Origin: Apostichopus japonicus | Taxonomy: Eukaryota > Echinodermata > Holothuroidea > Aspidochirotida > Stichopodidae | Length of the DNA: 64,000 nt | Direction: 5' to 3' | NCBI RefSeq assembly: GCF_037975245.1 | Contig: NC_092563.1 | Location: 13,440,001-13,504,000, forward strand | Shown: one piece after another, positions 38,601 to 43,695 of the stretch | Position numbering within the stretch: the stretch's first letter is position 1 | Layout: each line of letters begins with the position of its first letter | Position numbers and translations under genes: made by a program | The notes under the pieces: generated by a model | Seen by the model: only the letters and a program-made list of their open reading frames with translations | Databases searched by the model: none | What the model was told of the DNA's origin: nothing

Positions 38601-41600
38601 ACTGCATGTCGTGATGGACCCAATGGTCACAAAATTACAAGAAATTCATCATTTTTTAAGATGTGTCATTCAAAAGACCTCAGCGATGTTGGTGATTTTA
38701 ACATCACAAAACTCCCTAGACCTCAGGTGATGATTAATAACCCTGAAAGACGAGTCTATCCCAGACGGAACAGGGTCTCACCTGACTGGTATAAACCACC
38801 TTAAAGTGTTTTTGGAAGTGCAAAGCTAGATGTGAGTTTTATCAGAATGATTCAGCATTCTCACTCATTTCCACCCGTAATAGTTTGGTATATCATTTAG
38901 CGTACATGTAGTAATAATTTTATCATCTTGCAAATGCATTCACAATCACATGATTTATTTTTCGTGTAGATTGTTAAACGAAGCTTAAACTAATTACAAT
39001 ATATTTTACTATAGCTTACTGTGTGATGTTTTTCACTTTCACAATCTATGTTTTTATAGAGTGTTTTTATCTAAAGTGAAGGAGGAATGTAATATCCAAG
39101 ATATACAATGTGCTACCCCTTTAAGTAACTGCAGCTAGGCTCATTTATAATCTGTGGTCTCGTTGCTGTGGCCTTTTGACCTCTCTCCCTCCAGTAGTCA
39201 TACTCTTATCTTTATACATAAACAATGTATGACTCACCCTGTTTGTTCCCACTGTATTAAATTCATGTACATATTATTATTAAGAAGGAGAACTGATTTA
39301 GAAATAGAAGCGACAAGTCGAATACAATATACTCTATACTGTCAGTGTATTCTTTGGAGTAGAGAACTTTACAGTTATCTCCTCGAATAATAAAATGGTG
39401 ATATCCTTCCTTGTAATTCGAATATCTTAATGCGGCTAGAATTTTATGGTATTATTTCATGTTAACAATTCAACCCTATTTTTGTTTATTATTACAGGAT
39501 GCCAAGCCATTGGAAGTTTATTCCTGTGAATTTCTTGTGGATGACTCACAACTTGGATTCTTAGGTATGTGAAGATTTGTTAATGCATATTATACAAGTC
39601 TAACAGCCTGGAACAGTGTGCTTATCCCTAATTTTCTTTTCTTCTTAATTAAATTATTACATAAAAACATGCTTCAGCTTTCAATTTTTGAAATTTGTTG
39701 TTTTTATTGTGTCATATCTTCATTTGTAATGATGCCTTTTTTTTTTCCGCAGCTTCTGACGCAGATAAGAACTTAATCATTCTTCACTACCAGGCAGAGG
39801 GTAAGAATCTTCTCTCTAAGTAAAGAAAAGTAAAAGCCCTTTAAAACCACACTAGCAGTCCAAGACTTGTTATAAAGTAATAACAGTAGCAAAAATAGGC
39901 TTAAAAAGTAAAGTTTTATAACTTGGTATTAAAAGAACCTTTGCTTCCACCTGATTAGTCTCACTGGTGTTGAACAGTAACATGACCAGAAGTGTCTTTG
40001 CTAAGGGAACAGGAAAGGGTAAGCTGTGCCTTATAAGATGGAATGGGGTAGAGAAGGTGTGAGGGAGAGGTTTTAAGATTGCTTACACAGATAAGAAGTA
40101 CATATGCTGTAGAATGACGGGTTGTACATCCTTCCTCTGATAATGGTCATTGTATGTCACAGGTTTAGAGTAACATGTAAAGTGTCTGTTTAATACTGTT
40201 CATCTGTCAAAACAAACTGCACTTTTATTGGATCTATAAATATTCAAAGTATCGTCTGACAGTATTGCGCTACAAATAAGTTTTAACAGGTGCTTGTCAT
40301 ACATTTTATGGGAGATATGGCAAACACGATAAAAACCAGTTGAAATGTCCTCCCAATGGCAAAAATTCCCACAACGAGCTCACACCATAAACTGGATAGG
40401 CCATCCACCCCGATTTGAAGTGTACACTACAAGCAGTTCCATTTTCCCAGGGTGTATATGTCACAGCTTAGCATCGTAAAAGTAACCACCTTTTAAGTAC
40501 GATACTATTAAGCTGGGCCAAGGACTAAGGAGAGTTGTGTTGTATTATTTATAATAATTAGAGTAGATGTGTGTGATCTTAAAGGATATTTTGATATGTA
40601 TATATGGCCCAAACAAAAATGAAAAAAAAACTGATTGCTAGTAAAAAAATTTCTTGAGCTTTTTGCAGGTGTTCAAGATACTCACCATTTAAAACATACC
40701 AAATCTCTGGTATGCTCCTTTAAGGCTGACTTGATGTTGACTTGGCTCCTCAGTGCAGGCCTGAGTGTAAATCTGAAAATACATTCCTTTTAAATTCTAG
40801 TAACTCAACCAAAACCATGTTCTTTTTCAATTTCATGTACGCAACAGAGCATCCTTGGTTGACATTGAACACCAAAAATCTCCAACACACCAAACACCAA
40901 AAAATGTTTTCCCACTGAATTTGTTTCTGTGTTGCATCTAAGGAAGTGATCTATTTGCCTGTTTATTGGAGTCATCTGTCAAAACTCAGACGGCACTGAT
41001 TTATAACGGTCTAAACAGCGTATTGAAATCAATTTTGTGCTTAAATTCCTTCTAGAGAATGTTTGATCAAACTCATCACTTCTCTTCCTCCCCACCCTGC
41101 CACCCCCTGGAATATTGAACATATTGACCCAATTTATCAAACAACTGTTTAACAGTATTTCTTCAAATTATTTCCCATTACCACCACTATTTTCACCATT
41201 TCATAATCTGAAACCAATGTGACTAACCTTACCTGACAGCATGCTGGAATTTTGTTTGATTATAAATGAGACATGCTTCACATGTGCAGTACAAACATTG
41301 TCTACAAAGTGTAACGTTTTGTTTTCTAAGGTTGAAATAACTTACTTTTCTGTTCCTGTGGTACATTTCAACCAGCATGAACCTTATTAATATTTACTTG
41401 TCACATTTTTGTCTGATTCAGCTCGGGAAAGCTACGGCGGTACGAGGCTGCTCCGTCGAGGAGACATCAACATCGACTCCCACATCAACAGCTTTGTAAG
41501 AATAAGATGTAAAGTTGTTGACATGGCAACAGGCCTTCCTATTGGCGGGCAATTTGAGAAGAGGCAAATCGCGTTTTTCTGTAAGTCGATCAAAATAGAA

Positions 41601-43695
41601 CATGTACGGTATTTGATGGATATTGACTTACGGATATGCTAGTTGTGACCTTGCTGTAAGCCGTTGCATCTTATGCTTCTTCATTGTGGTAAAGGACATC
41701 AGTATAGAAGTGCTGCAGTATTGTGATGATTTTATATTTTAATATGTTTCAGTTGCTTATACTTTTCAAAATATGCGCTACTAGAAGTATTAATAACCCA
41801 TAAATTAGATCTGTTGAAGAGAGTCAAAATTAGTCTAAATGGTGTTTCAGTGAGACCATGCTATTTTATAACCAAATGTGATAAATGTGAAATCTAAGAA
41901 AGGAAAAAATTGCTTTGAAGGAATGGCATATTCAACAGTTCTAGCTCTTCTGAGAAAGAAACCTCTATAACATTATTCATAAGTTAAACAGCTCAACAGC
42001 CCAGATGGTCCAATTCAGTCTCCGCTTGTTTCCAGAATGCTTGCTTTAAGAATATTCAGTGCATGATTGATATCTATTGATTTGGCAACTTTTATAAGTT
42101 GACCTCATAATCACAGCATATTATTAATTTGTAACTTTTCTTTTGTTTTTAGCTACTCTCGACGGTGCTCTGGGCTACCTCATACCAATGTCCGAGAAGA
42201 CCTACAGGAGATTTCTTATGTTACAGAATGCCTTAACAACCAGTATCGCACATGTGGCTGGTCTTAACCCAAGAGCCTCCAGGTATGTTCTTACTAATAG
42301 GTTAACATAATCGATACATTGATTACTCGCTACCGTGACTTCCCCATATGCAAAGAACTTTAAGATAAGTTTTCATTAGAAATATTTGTCTTGATATAAA
42401 TTGAATATCTTTCTCCAAAATATGATATTTTTTTTATATGTTTATAATAAGATACCCATATTTCAGTCGAGGAGCTGGAGTTAAAAGATGGTCCTTTTCC
42501 TGTTGTTATGTATTTTGTGAAGGCCAATCAGTTTTGTGATCTGTCATCAACTCACCTCTTTTGTTTTTTCAGACATTTACAACAAGGTCAGAAAACTTTA
42601 AGCAATCCACATCGTAATATTATCGATGGTGACCTGATATGGAGGTACACGACACTGAGTATCACAGAGAGGAACGAGTTGGCTAAGCGCATCGGAACCA
42701 ACGCTGATCAGGTTAGCCAAGAAGATCGTGTTTGCCGATTCTCTTTGAACATTTAAATGATATTTTCGTTTCTTCCAGTGAACTGGACCTCAAGTTTTGG
42801 TAAATATTGGATAATAATTTTGACAACAGATTCCCATAACAGTGCAGTTCACTACAATGATTATTTAAGTTTCATTTACAAATAACGACGATTAAGTGCA
42901 GAATGGAAGAATAATATATCTAGTTTGCTGTTTGATTGTTAGTAGATACTGATATGAAGTGGCCTGTGGATTGCAAAAGTTTCCAAACTTGATAAGCATC
43001 ATCATCACCTTACAACTTAAACAGTCATTTTACTGAATAAATCTATGAAGATGACTTTCTTTGGTCAATGTTAATCTATTTTGGATCATTCTCAATGGTG
43101 CAAAAAAATAAAAAATCTTGAAAATTTAAACATTTGCTTCCACAAAGTTAAGAATGGCCGGTGGATTACAGGAGATGGTCTGTGATGTGATCAGGGTAGT
43201 TGTATTGTCAAAAATTTTTGTCAAACTCTTTTTCAAATTCTTTCCTGTTGTTAACCTTCTTGTAGATTCTTCCTTGAAATGTTGTCGTACACTTGTAATA
43301 TTTGATGTCATTTTGTTTGTATGAATATTATTTTCCTCCGTGGATAAATGACTTAAATATTATTGTAGGGAAACAGAAACATTCTCAGCTCAATTGCCAA
43401 GATGATATCATTCACGCTGTTGTTGCCAGATGCATTCACAAAATGTTACCAAAATTGTAAAAAAAAAATTGTCTATTTTGCCACACAAAGTGTTATGGTG
43501 GATGTTGTTGTTTTGAACCACAGATGCAGAAGCTTTTGCAGCAGTTTTGTTAAGTAGTCAGCTTCACCCGCCAGATTATCCGTTCAATATATTCGTTTTT
43601 CCTTAGTAATAATTTGTGTGTGTCTTGCTTTTCAATATTTTCAACAGATTCTAGATGACTTGATGGACATTGAGAGAGTGACCATGCACTTCTAG
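11487..43695 (+). CDS. CPSF1: CPSF1 (CPSF160), complete gene, 40 coding exons
   Basis: This gene encodes the 160-kDa scaffold of the cleavage and polyadenylation specificity factor. In the known nuclear complex it holds WDR33 and CPSF30, which read AAUAAA in pre-mRNA. I assembled 40 exons by eye; every junction keeps frame, giving 1405 codons against about 1443 for human CPSF1. Conserved landmarks run throughout: start [23 protein letters not shown] (about 209-218), [21 protein letters not shown], the basic PPAKKLK patch (about 409-415), the acidic [63 protein letters not shown], and the C-terminus [13 protein letters not shown]. The architecture is the MMS1/CPSF160 N-terminal propellers followed by a C-terminal CPSF_A domain (about 1050-1370). 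No internal stop or frameshift is present. Intron 34 is the longest (3554 bases) because it holds transposons. Confidence 0.97.
12059..12128. repeat. Short TACTAATGT/TTCTG tandem repeat in CPSF1 intron 1
   Basis: Runs of TACTAA with ATGT and GTTCTG spacers alternate about eight times. This is simple-sequence expansion with no visible splice or coding role, although TACTAA resembles a branch-point consensus. Confidence 0.75.
12347..12377 (+). CDS. CPSF1: CPSF1 exon 2 (31-base microexon)
   Basis: Residues 49-58 ([10 protein letters not shown]) plus one base. Flanked by a CTATAG acceptor and a GTAAGT donor, leaving phase 1. It lies where the human protein has a variable linker (EALTKNDRS). Confidence 0.85.
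13628..13761 (+). CDS. CPSF1: CPSF1 exon 3
   Basis: Residues 59-103, ending [13 protein letters not shown], the counterpart of the conserved RDALLLSFKDAK strand. The donor is AAG|GTACAT, phase 0. The frame stays open for 116 codons beyond the donor; see findings. Confidence 0.93.
14185..14265 (+). CDS. CPSF1: CPSF1 exon 4
   Basis: Residues 104-130, [20 protein letters not shown], colinear with human [27 protein letters not shown] acceptor, GTACGT donor, phase 0 on both sides. Confidence 0.96.
14531..14673 (+). CDS. CPSF1: CPSF1 exon 5
   Basis: Residues 131-177, with [20 protein letters not shown] and the LPFKRE strand, as in the first propeller of CPSF160. TTGTCAG acceptor; GTAAGT donor; leaves phase 2. 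Confidence 0.95.
14896..15039 (+). CDS. CPSF1: CPSF1 exon 6
   Basis: Residues 178-225, containing [18 protein letters not shown], one of the most conserved blocks of the family, and ending RTWPG. TTCAG acceptor, GTGAGT donor, phase 2. Intron 6 holds a SINE. Confidence 0.96.
15148..15447 (+). mobile_element. tRNA-derived SINE in CPSF1 intron 6 (copy 1)
   Basis: The 5' head resembles a Leu/Ser-type tRNA: an A-box-like GGCCGAGTGGATAAAGGC at about 15156 and a B box GGTTCGATACC at about 15219. The body contains CTACGGTTTTCC, TCTGAAATGACTTTCTA and AGCCCTTGCGGGTTTCT, and the tail is CTGATTATCATTATAA. A second copy with the same order lies at 58495-58770. It is a non-autonomous retroposon dependent on a LINE not seen in this window; same sense as the gene. 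Confidence 0.88.
15699..15838 (+). CDS. CPSF1: CPSF1 exon 7
   Basis: Residues 226-272: [20 protein letters not shown] then [12 protein letters not shown] and AVPKPIG, all matching the human protein closely. TTTTTTAG acceptor; donor ATTG|GTGAGT, phase 1. A 42-bp tandem repeat starts within its last 15 bases. Confidence 0.97.
15824..16075. repeat. 42-bp tandem repeat spanning the exon 7 donor
   Basis: TTCCAAAACCGATTGGTGAG, which includes the exon 7 splice donor, recurs as diverged copies starting near 15865, 15906, 15949, 15991 and 16034, a period of 41-43 bases. The copy at 15991 preserves a good donor (GGTTG|GTAAGT at 16006). The exon part of the first unit is under coding constraint; the rest is intron 7. 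Confidence 0.75.
16509..16619 (+). CDS. CPSF1: CPSF1 exon 8
   Basis: Residues 273-309: [20 protein letters not shown] then GVSLNSIT, as in human [30 protein letters not shown] acceptor, GTAAGT donor, phase 1. Intron 8 (733 bases) is featureless. Confidence 0.97.
17353..17446 (+). CDS. CPSF1: CPSF1 exon 9
   Basis: Residues 310-340, with [20 protein letters not shown] and KGGEI, matching the human TLDCAQATFIS...[14 protein letters not shown] block. The acceptor is CGTTTAG with an AG immediately downstream; only the first AG keeps frame. Phase 2 out. Confidence 0.94.
17518..17537. repeat. (GTCT)n microsatellite in intron 9
   Basis: About five GTCT units in intron 9 of CPSF1; nothing further to note. 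Confidence 0.7.
18059..18146 (+). CDS. CPSF1: CPSF1 exon 10
   Basis: Residues 341-370: [20 protein letters not shown] then AASSVLPTC, colinear with human [32 protein letters not shown] acceptor and GTAAGT donor, phase 0. Confidence 0.96.
18266..18776. repeat. Minisatellite in CPSF1 intron 10, seven units
   Basis: Units begin ATAATAATGRAAAGATTACAA and contain TGTGTGGTTGGTTTACTCTC, AAACATTCC and TCAACTACTGTTA. Starts fall near 18266, 18346, 18427, 18508, 18575, 18642 and 18698. Units 1-3 and 7 are about 80 bp; units 4-6 are shortened to about 56-67 bp by loss of the CATAACTAATAGATG segment, so at least two variants have been amplified. Confidence 0.9.
19211..19295 (+). CDS. CPSF1: CPSF1 exon 11
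   Basis: Residues 371-398, including [33 protein letters not shown] is essentially invariant in animals. TTTTCAG acceptor, GTAAGG donor, phase 1. Confidence 0.97.
20036..20058 (+). CDS. CPSF1: CPSF1 exon 12 (23-base microexon)
   Basis: Residues 399-406, DDTNGSAK, in the variable linker before the basic patch. Supported by flanking TTTTCAG and GTAATT sites and by the frame needed to join exon 11 (phase 1) to exon 13 (phase 0). No strong conservation is expected here. Confidence 0.8.
20124..20525. repeat. Direct duplication (offset about 291 bp) in CPSF1 intron 12
   Basis: CAAGACAAGGAATTTATCTA near 20124 recurs near 20415, followed in both by CAGGCMTAGAATTT, AACARCTTGCTAAG and AATGCAAGTGCT. 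The copies are about 100 bases long with scattered differences; the intervening sequence is unrelated. Confidence 0.8.
20955..20997 (+). CDS. CPSF1: CPSF1 exon 13 (basic patch)
   Basis: Residues 407-420, [21 protein letters not shown] corresponds to the human PPSKKKR patch, a likely nuclear localisation signal by inference. TTTCACAG acceptor, GTACAA donor, phase 1 out. Confidence 0.92.
21569..21654 (+). CDS. CPSF1: CPSF1 exon 14
   Basis: Residues 421-449, acidic linker [20 protein letters not shown] ending AYSFE. It aligns with human [30 protein letters not shown] acceptor is pyrimidine-poor; donor GTGAGG; phase 0. Confidence 0.94.
22037..22111 (+). CDS. CPSF1: CPSF1 exon 15
   Basis: Residues 450-474: [20 protein letters not shown] then LLSEE, as in human [31 protein letters not shown] acceptor, GTAGGT donor, phase 0. 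Intron 15 is the shortest (166 bases). Confidence 0.97.
22278..22358 (+). CDS. CPSF1: CPSF1 exon 16
   Basis: Residues 475-501, with [20 protein letters not shown], the human [21 protein letters not shown] counterpart. TTTTCAG acceptor, GTACTA donor, phase 0. Confidence 0.97.
22999..23076 (+). CDS. CPSF1: CPSF1 exon 17
   Basis: Residues 502-527: [20 protein letters not shown] then YGPS, matching human [27 protein letters not shown] acceptor, GTAAGT donor, phase 0. Confidence 0.97.
23602..23685 (+). CDS. CPSF1: CPSF1 exon 18
   Basis: Residues 528-555, a lysine/glutamate-rich linker then [13 protein letters not shown] (human HGFLILSREDSTM). ACCCCAG acceptor; ATG|GTAAGT donor. The last 31 bases and the donor are duplicated 172 bases downstream. 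Confidence 0.95.
23655..23996. repeat. 172-bp tandem duplication covering exon 18 3' end and donor
   Basis: Unit 1 spans 23655-23826 and unit 2 spans 23827-23996. Both start CCTTATACTGAGTAAGGAAG and end AGCTTGGTCGATATG, with a small AT indel and a few substitutions between. Unit 1 begins 31 bases inside exon 18, so the second unit carries a copy of the ILSKEDTSM codons and of the ATG|GTAAGT donor (at 23857) inside intron 18. Confidence 0.95.
24551..24692 (+). CDS. CPSF1: CPSF1 exon 19
   Basis: Residues 556-602: [40 protein letters not shown], then VRLLKG. ATCTCCAG acceptor. The donor that preserves frame is GGAG|GTTGGT, weaker than consensus; a GTGAAA four bases on would shift the frame. Confidence 0.93.
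25609..25784 (+). CDS. CPSF1: CPSF1 exon 20
   Basis: Residues 603-661, with [20 protein letters not shown] and [14 protein letters not shown] (human [25 protein letters not shown]). TTTCAG acceptor, GTGAGG donor, phase 0. Confidence 0.97.
25870..25985. repeat. TTCAATGTTACATC short repeat in intron 20
   Basis: Variants of ACTTCAATGTTACATCAATG and GTTACATCTTCATG recur about seven times over roughly 115 bases. Degenerate simple repeat, no other function visible. Confidence 0.7.
26764..26909 (+). CDS. CPSF1: CPSF1 exon 21
   Basis: Residues 662-709. [18 protein letters not shown] aligns with human VITLCLYRDLSGMFTTES; the rest is a low-complexity Ser/Lys/Thr/Gln linker. TTGCCAG acceptor, GTAATT donor, phase 2. 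Confidence 0.93.
27825..27905 (+). CDS. CPSF1: CPSF1 exon 22
   Basis: Residues 710-736: [20 protein letters not shown], matching human SPTVDDEEEMLYG. CTGGTAG acceptor, GTAAGC donor, phase 2. Confidence 0.95.
28417..28501 (+). CDS. CPSF1: CPSF1 exon 23
   Basis: Residues 737-765, ending [16 protein letters not shown] (human EPTHWCLLVRENGTMEIY). TTATTCAG acceptor, GTAAGC donor, phase 0. Confidence 0.96.
28895..28992 (+). CDS. CPSF1: CPSF1 exon 24
   Basis: Residues 766-797: [20 protein letters not shown] then RLLVDSVV, the counterpart of IYQLPDWRLVFLVKNF...VLVDS. TTCTGCAG acceptor, GTGAAT donor, phase 2. Confidence 0.93.
29399..29495 (+). CDS. CPSF1: CPSF1 exon 25
   Basis: Residues 798-830, with [20 protein letters not shown] then PYLM (human [24 protein letters not shown]). 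A Gln-rich start (EQQQQS) is lineage variable. TTTCAG acceptor, GTGAGT donor, phase 0. Confidence 0.95.
29816..30081. repeat. 17-bp minisatellite in CPSF1 intron 25, about 16 units
   Basis: The unit is CTGTTGTAAACCTTATG with a second version ending TTACA. About 16 copies run head to tail with single-base indels. The TATG- and TACA-ending versions partly alternate in the first half, which suggests a two-unit higher-order repeat. Confidence 0.93.
30575..30802 (+). CDS. CPSF1: CPSF1 exon 26
   Basis: Residues 831-906, the longest exon: [33 protein letters not shown], then a Lys-rich loop and SSYSG. It matches human VDQELLIYEAF and [24 protein letters not shown] acceptor, GTAAGT donor, phase 0. 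Confidence 0.97.
31002..31154 (+). CDS. CPSF1: CPSF1 exon 27
   Basis: Residues 907-957, with [21 protein letters not shown] and [14 protein letters not shown]; the last block is nearly invariant. TTGTCAG acceptor, GTGAGA donor, phase 0. Confidence 0.97.
31473..31589 (+). CDS. CPSF1: CPSF1 exon 28
   Basis: Residues 958-996: [20 protein letters not shown] then [17 protein letters not shown], close to human [26 protein letters not shown] acceptor, GTATGA donor, phase 0. Confidence 0.97.
32235..32325 (+). CDS. CPSF1: CPSF1 exon 29
   Basis: Residues 997-1026, [20 protein letters not shown] then [10 protein letters not shown], aligning with human VYAVATSTNTPC...GEEKEFETIER. CTCACAG acceptor, GTGAGA donor, phase 1. 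Confidence 0.96.
33443..33527 (+). CDS. CPSF1: CPSF1 exon 30
   Basis: Residues 1027-1054, [20 protein letters not shown] then NWDVIPNT, the human [26 protein letters not shown] region. TTTCAG acceptor, GTGAGT donor, phase 2. Confidence 0.95.
33731..33863 (+). CDS. CPSF1: CPSF1 exon 31
   Basis: Residues 1055-1099, start of the CPSF_A domain: [39 protein letters not shown]. Human has EHVTCMKTVSLRSEE...YVAAGTCLMQGEEVTCRGR. CCTCCAG acceptor, GTAAAT donor, phase 0. Confidence 0.95.
34512..34580 (+). CDS. CPSF1: CPSF1 exon 32
   Basis: Residues 1100-1122: [20 protein letters not shown] then KLK, almost identical to the human block. CTTTCAG acceptor, GTAGGG donor, phase 0. Confidence 0.98.
35076..35159 (+). 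CDS. CPSF1: CPSF1 exon 33
   Basis: Residues 1123-1150: [20 protein letters not shown] then LLTSIGQK (human [28 protein letters not shown]). TCCTCAG acceptor, GTAAAA donor, phase 0. Confidence 0.97.
35767..35943 (+). CDS. CPSF1: CPSF1 exon 34
   Basis: Residues 1151-1209: [40 protein letters not shown], then [13 protein letters not shown]. The acceptor TTAAAAG is weak, with the pyrimidine tract placed about 15 bases upstream. Donor GTGAGT, phase 0. The frame stays open to 36213, partly because of a copy of the exon's own end near 36151. Confidence 0.96.
36151..36187 (+). repeat. Diverged copy of the exon 34 3' end and donor
   Basis: ACAGAACACTTGCTTTGATG and the following TGTAGGATGAGTTAC resemble the end of exon 34 plus its donor (35918-35953) at about 28 of 36 positions. 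The offset is 234 bases, a multiple of three. The copied donor reads GATGAGT, so its GT is lost. Confidence 0.55.
36261..36630 (+). mobile_element. TTAA-flanked MITE in CPSF1 intron 34 (copy 1)
   Basis: The element begins TTAA-AGGGTGTGAAGACTC and ends GAGTCTTCAATGCCT-TTAA. The ends are inverted repeats (14 of 19 positions) inside TTAA sites, the duplication made by piggyBac and Kolobok transposons. No open frame is inside. A clearly homologous copy in inverse orientation lies at 56186-56550, sharing for example CACCACCATCGATCCCAGAA. Confidence 0.82.
36986..37084 (+). repeat. 5' LTR remnant of the Ty3/gypsy element
   Basis: 99 bases identical to the start of the 3' LTR except G for A at one site. 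It breaks off at GACCTCTCT, where the sequence jumps directly into the RNase H frame. Because reverse transcription rebuilds full LTRs, the deletion most likely happened after insertion. Confidence 0.92.
37087..38804 (+). pseudogene. Ty3/gypsy RNase H-integrase remnant, frameshifted
   Basis: Frame 1 (37087-38376) starts LGAILAQ, lacking the preceding catalytic Asp segment of RNase H, and continues [17 protein letters not shown] and [11 protein letters not shown]. It then has an H2C2-type finger (HERH...CHAC) and the integrase core. The core keeps Asp at 38098 (PDNG) and Glu at 38206, but the first catalytic Asp is replaced by Val at 37933 (VVFCGPF where the family has VDF-GP). Between about 38226 and 38245 the coding frame shifts; frame 3 then carries the C-terminal part with GDIVLVKQP to a stop at 38804. 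Partial, disrupted and not expected to be active. Confidence 0.93.
39088..39373 (+). repeat. 3' LTR of the Ty3/gypsy element
   Basis: Complete 286-bp LTR with TG...CA ends, directly preceded by the polypurine tract and followed by the GTTAT target duplication. Confidence 0.93.
39498..39564 (+). CDS. CPSF1: CPSF1 exon 35
   Basis: Residues 1210-1231: [20 protein letters not shown] then FL, as in human [29 protein letters not shown] acceptor, GTATGT donor, phase 1. Confidence 0.97.
39753..39800 (+). CDS. CPSF1: CPSF1 exon 36 (48 bases)
   Basis: Residues 1232-1247, [15 protein letters not shown] (human SDRDRNLMVYMYLPE). TCCGCAG acceptor after a long T-run, GTAAGA donor, phase 1. Intron 36 is 1621 bases and shows only a doubtful TTAA-flanked candidate near 40579-40723. 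Confidence 0.96.
41422..41580 (+). CDS. CPSF1: CPSF1 exon 37
   Basis: Residues 1248-1300: [29 protein letters not shown], then a variable loop to RQIAFF. It corresponds to human [37 protein letters not shown] acceptor, GTAAGT donor, phase 1. Confidence 0.95.
42153..42282 (+). CDS. CPSF1: CPSF1 exon 38
   Basis: Residues 1301-1343: [39 protein letters not shown]; near-identical to the human CPSF_A block. TTTTTAG acceptor, GTATGT donor, phase 2. Confidence 0.97.
42573..42711 (+). CDS. CPSF1: CPSF1 exon 39
   Basis: Residues 1344-1390, with [20 protein letters not shown] and [12 protein letters not shown] (human [31 protein letters not shown]). TTTTCAG acceptor; the donor CAG|GTTAGC is off consensus at +3. 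Confidence 0.95.
43330..43595. repeat. Interspersed repeat copy A, upstream of CPSF1 last exon
   Basis: Landmarks such as GGATAAATGACTTAAATATT, GCTGTTGTTGCCAGATG, CATTCACAAAATG, GTGTTATGGTGG and CAGCTTCACCCGCCAGA recur in the same order at about 59465-59735 in lectin intron 2. A partial third copy may lie near 46540-46690. Family unknown; no coding potential. Confidence 0.75.
43648..43695 (+). CDS. CPSF1: CPSF1 exon 40 (stop codon)
   Basis: Residues 1391-1405, [15 protein letters not shown] then TAG at 43693-43695. Human ends ILDDLLETDRVTAHF, so the C-terminus is complete. TTCAACAG acceptor, phase 0. Confidence 0.97.
   Translation: MLDDLMDIERVTMHF

Larger units (their letters stand above)
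36986..39373 (+). mobile_element. Ty3/gypsy LTR retrotransposon, internally deleted, in CPSF1 intron 34
   Basis: The element is bounded by a perfect 5-bp target-site duplication, GTTAT at 36981-36985 and 39374-39378. It has a truncated 5' LTR (36986-37084), an RNase H-integrase remnant, a polypurine tract (AAAGTGAAGGAGGAA, 39073-39087) and a complete 286-bp 3' LTR starting TGTAATATCC and ending TTTACA. The LTR remainder, primer-binding site, gag, protease, reverse transcriptase core and first part of RNase H are missing. The 99 bp shared by the two LTRs differ at one position, which suggests a young insertion. It lies in the same sense as CPSF1. Confidence 0.95.

Noticed and set aside
40579-40723. 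TTAAAGGA...TCCTTTAA pair in CPSF1 intron 36 as a small MITE
   Set aside because: Inverted match is only about eight bases; such pairs are expected by chance in AT-rich DNA.
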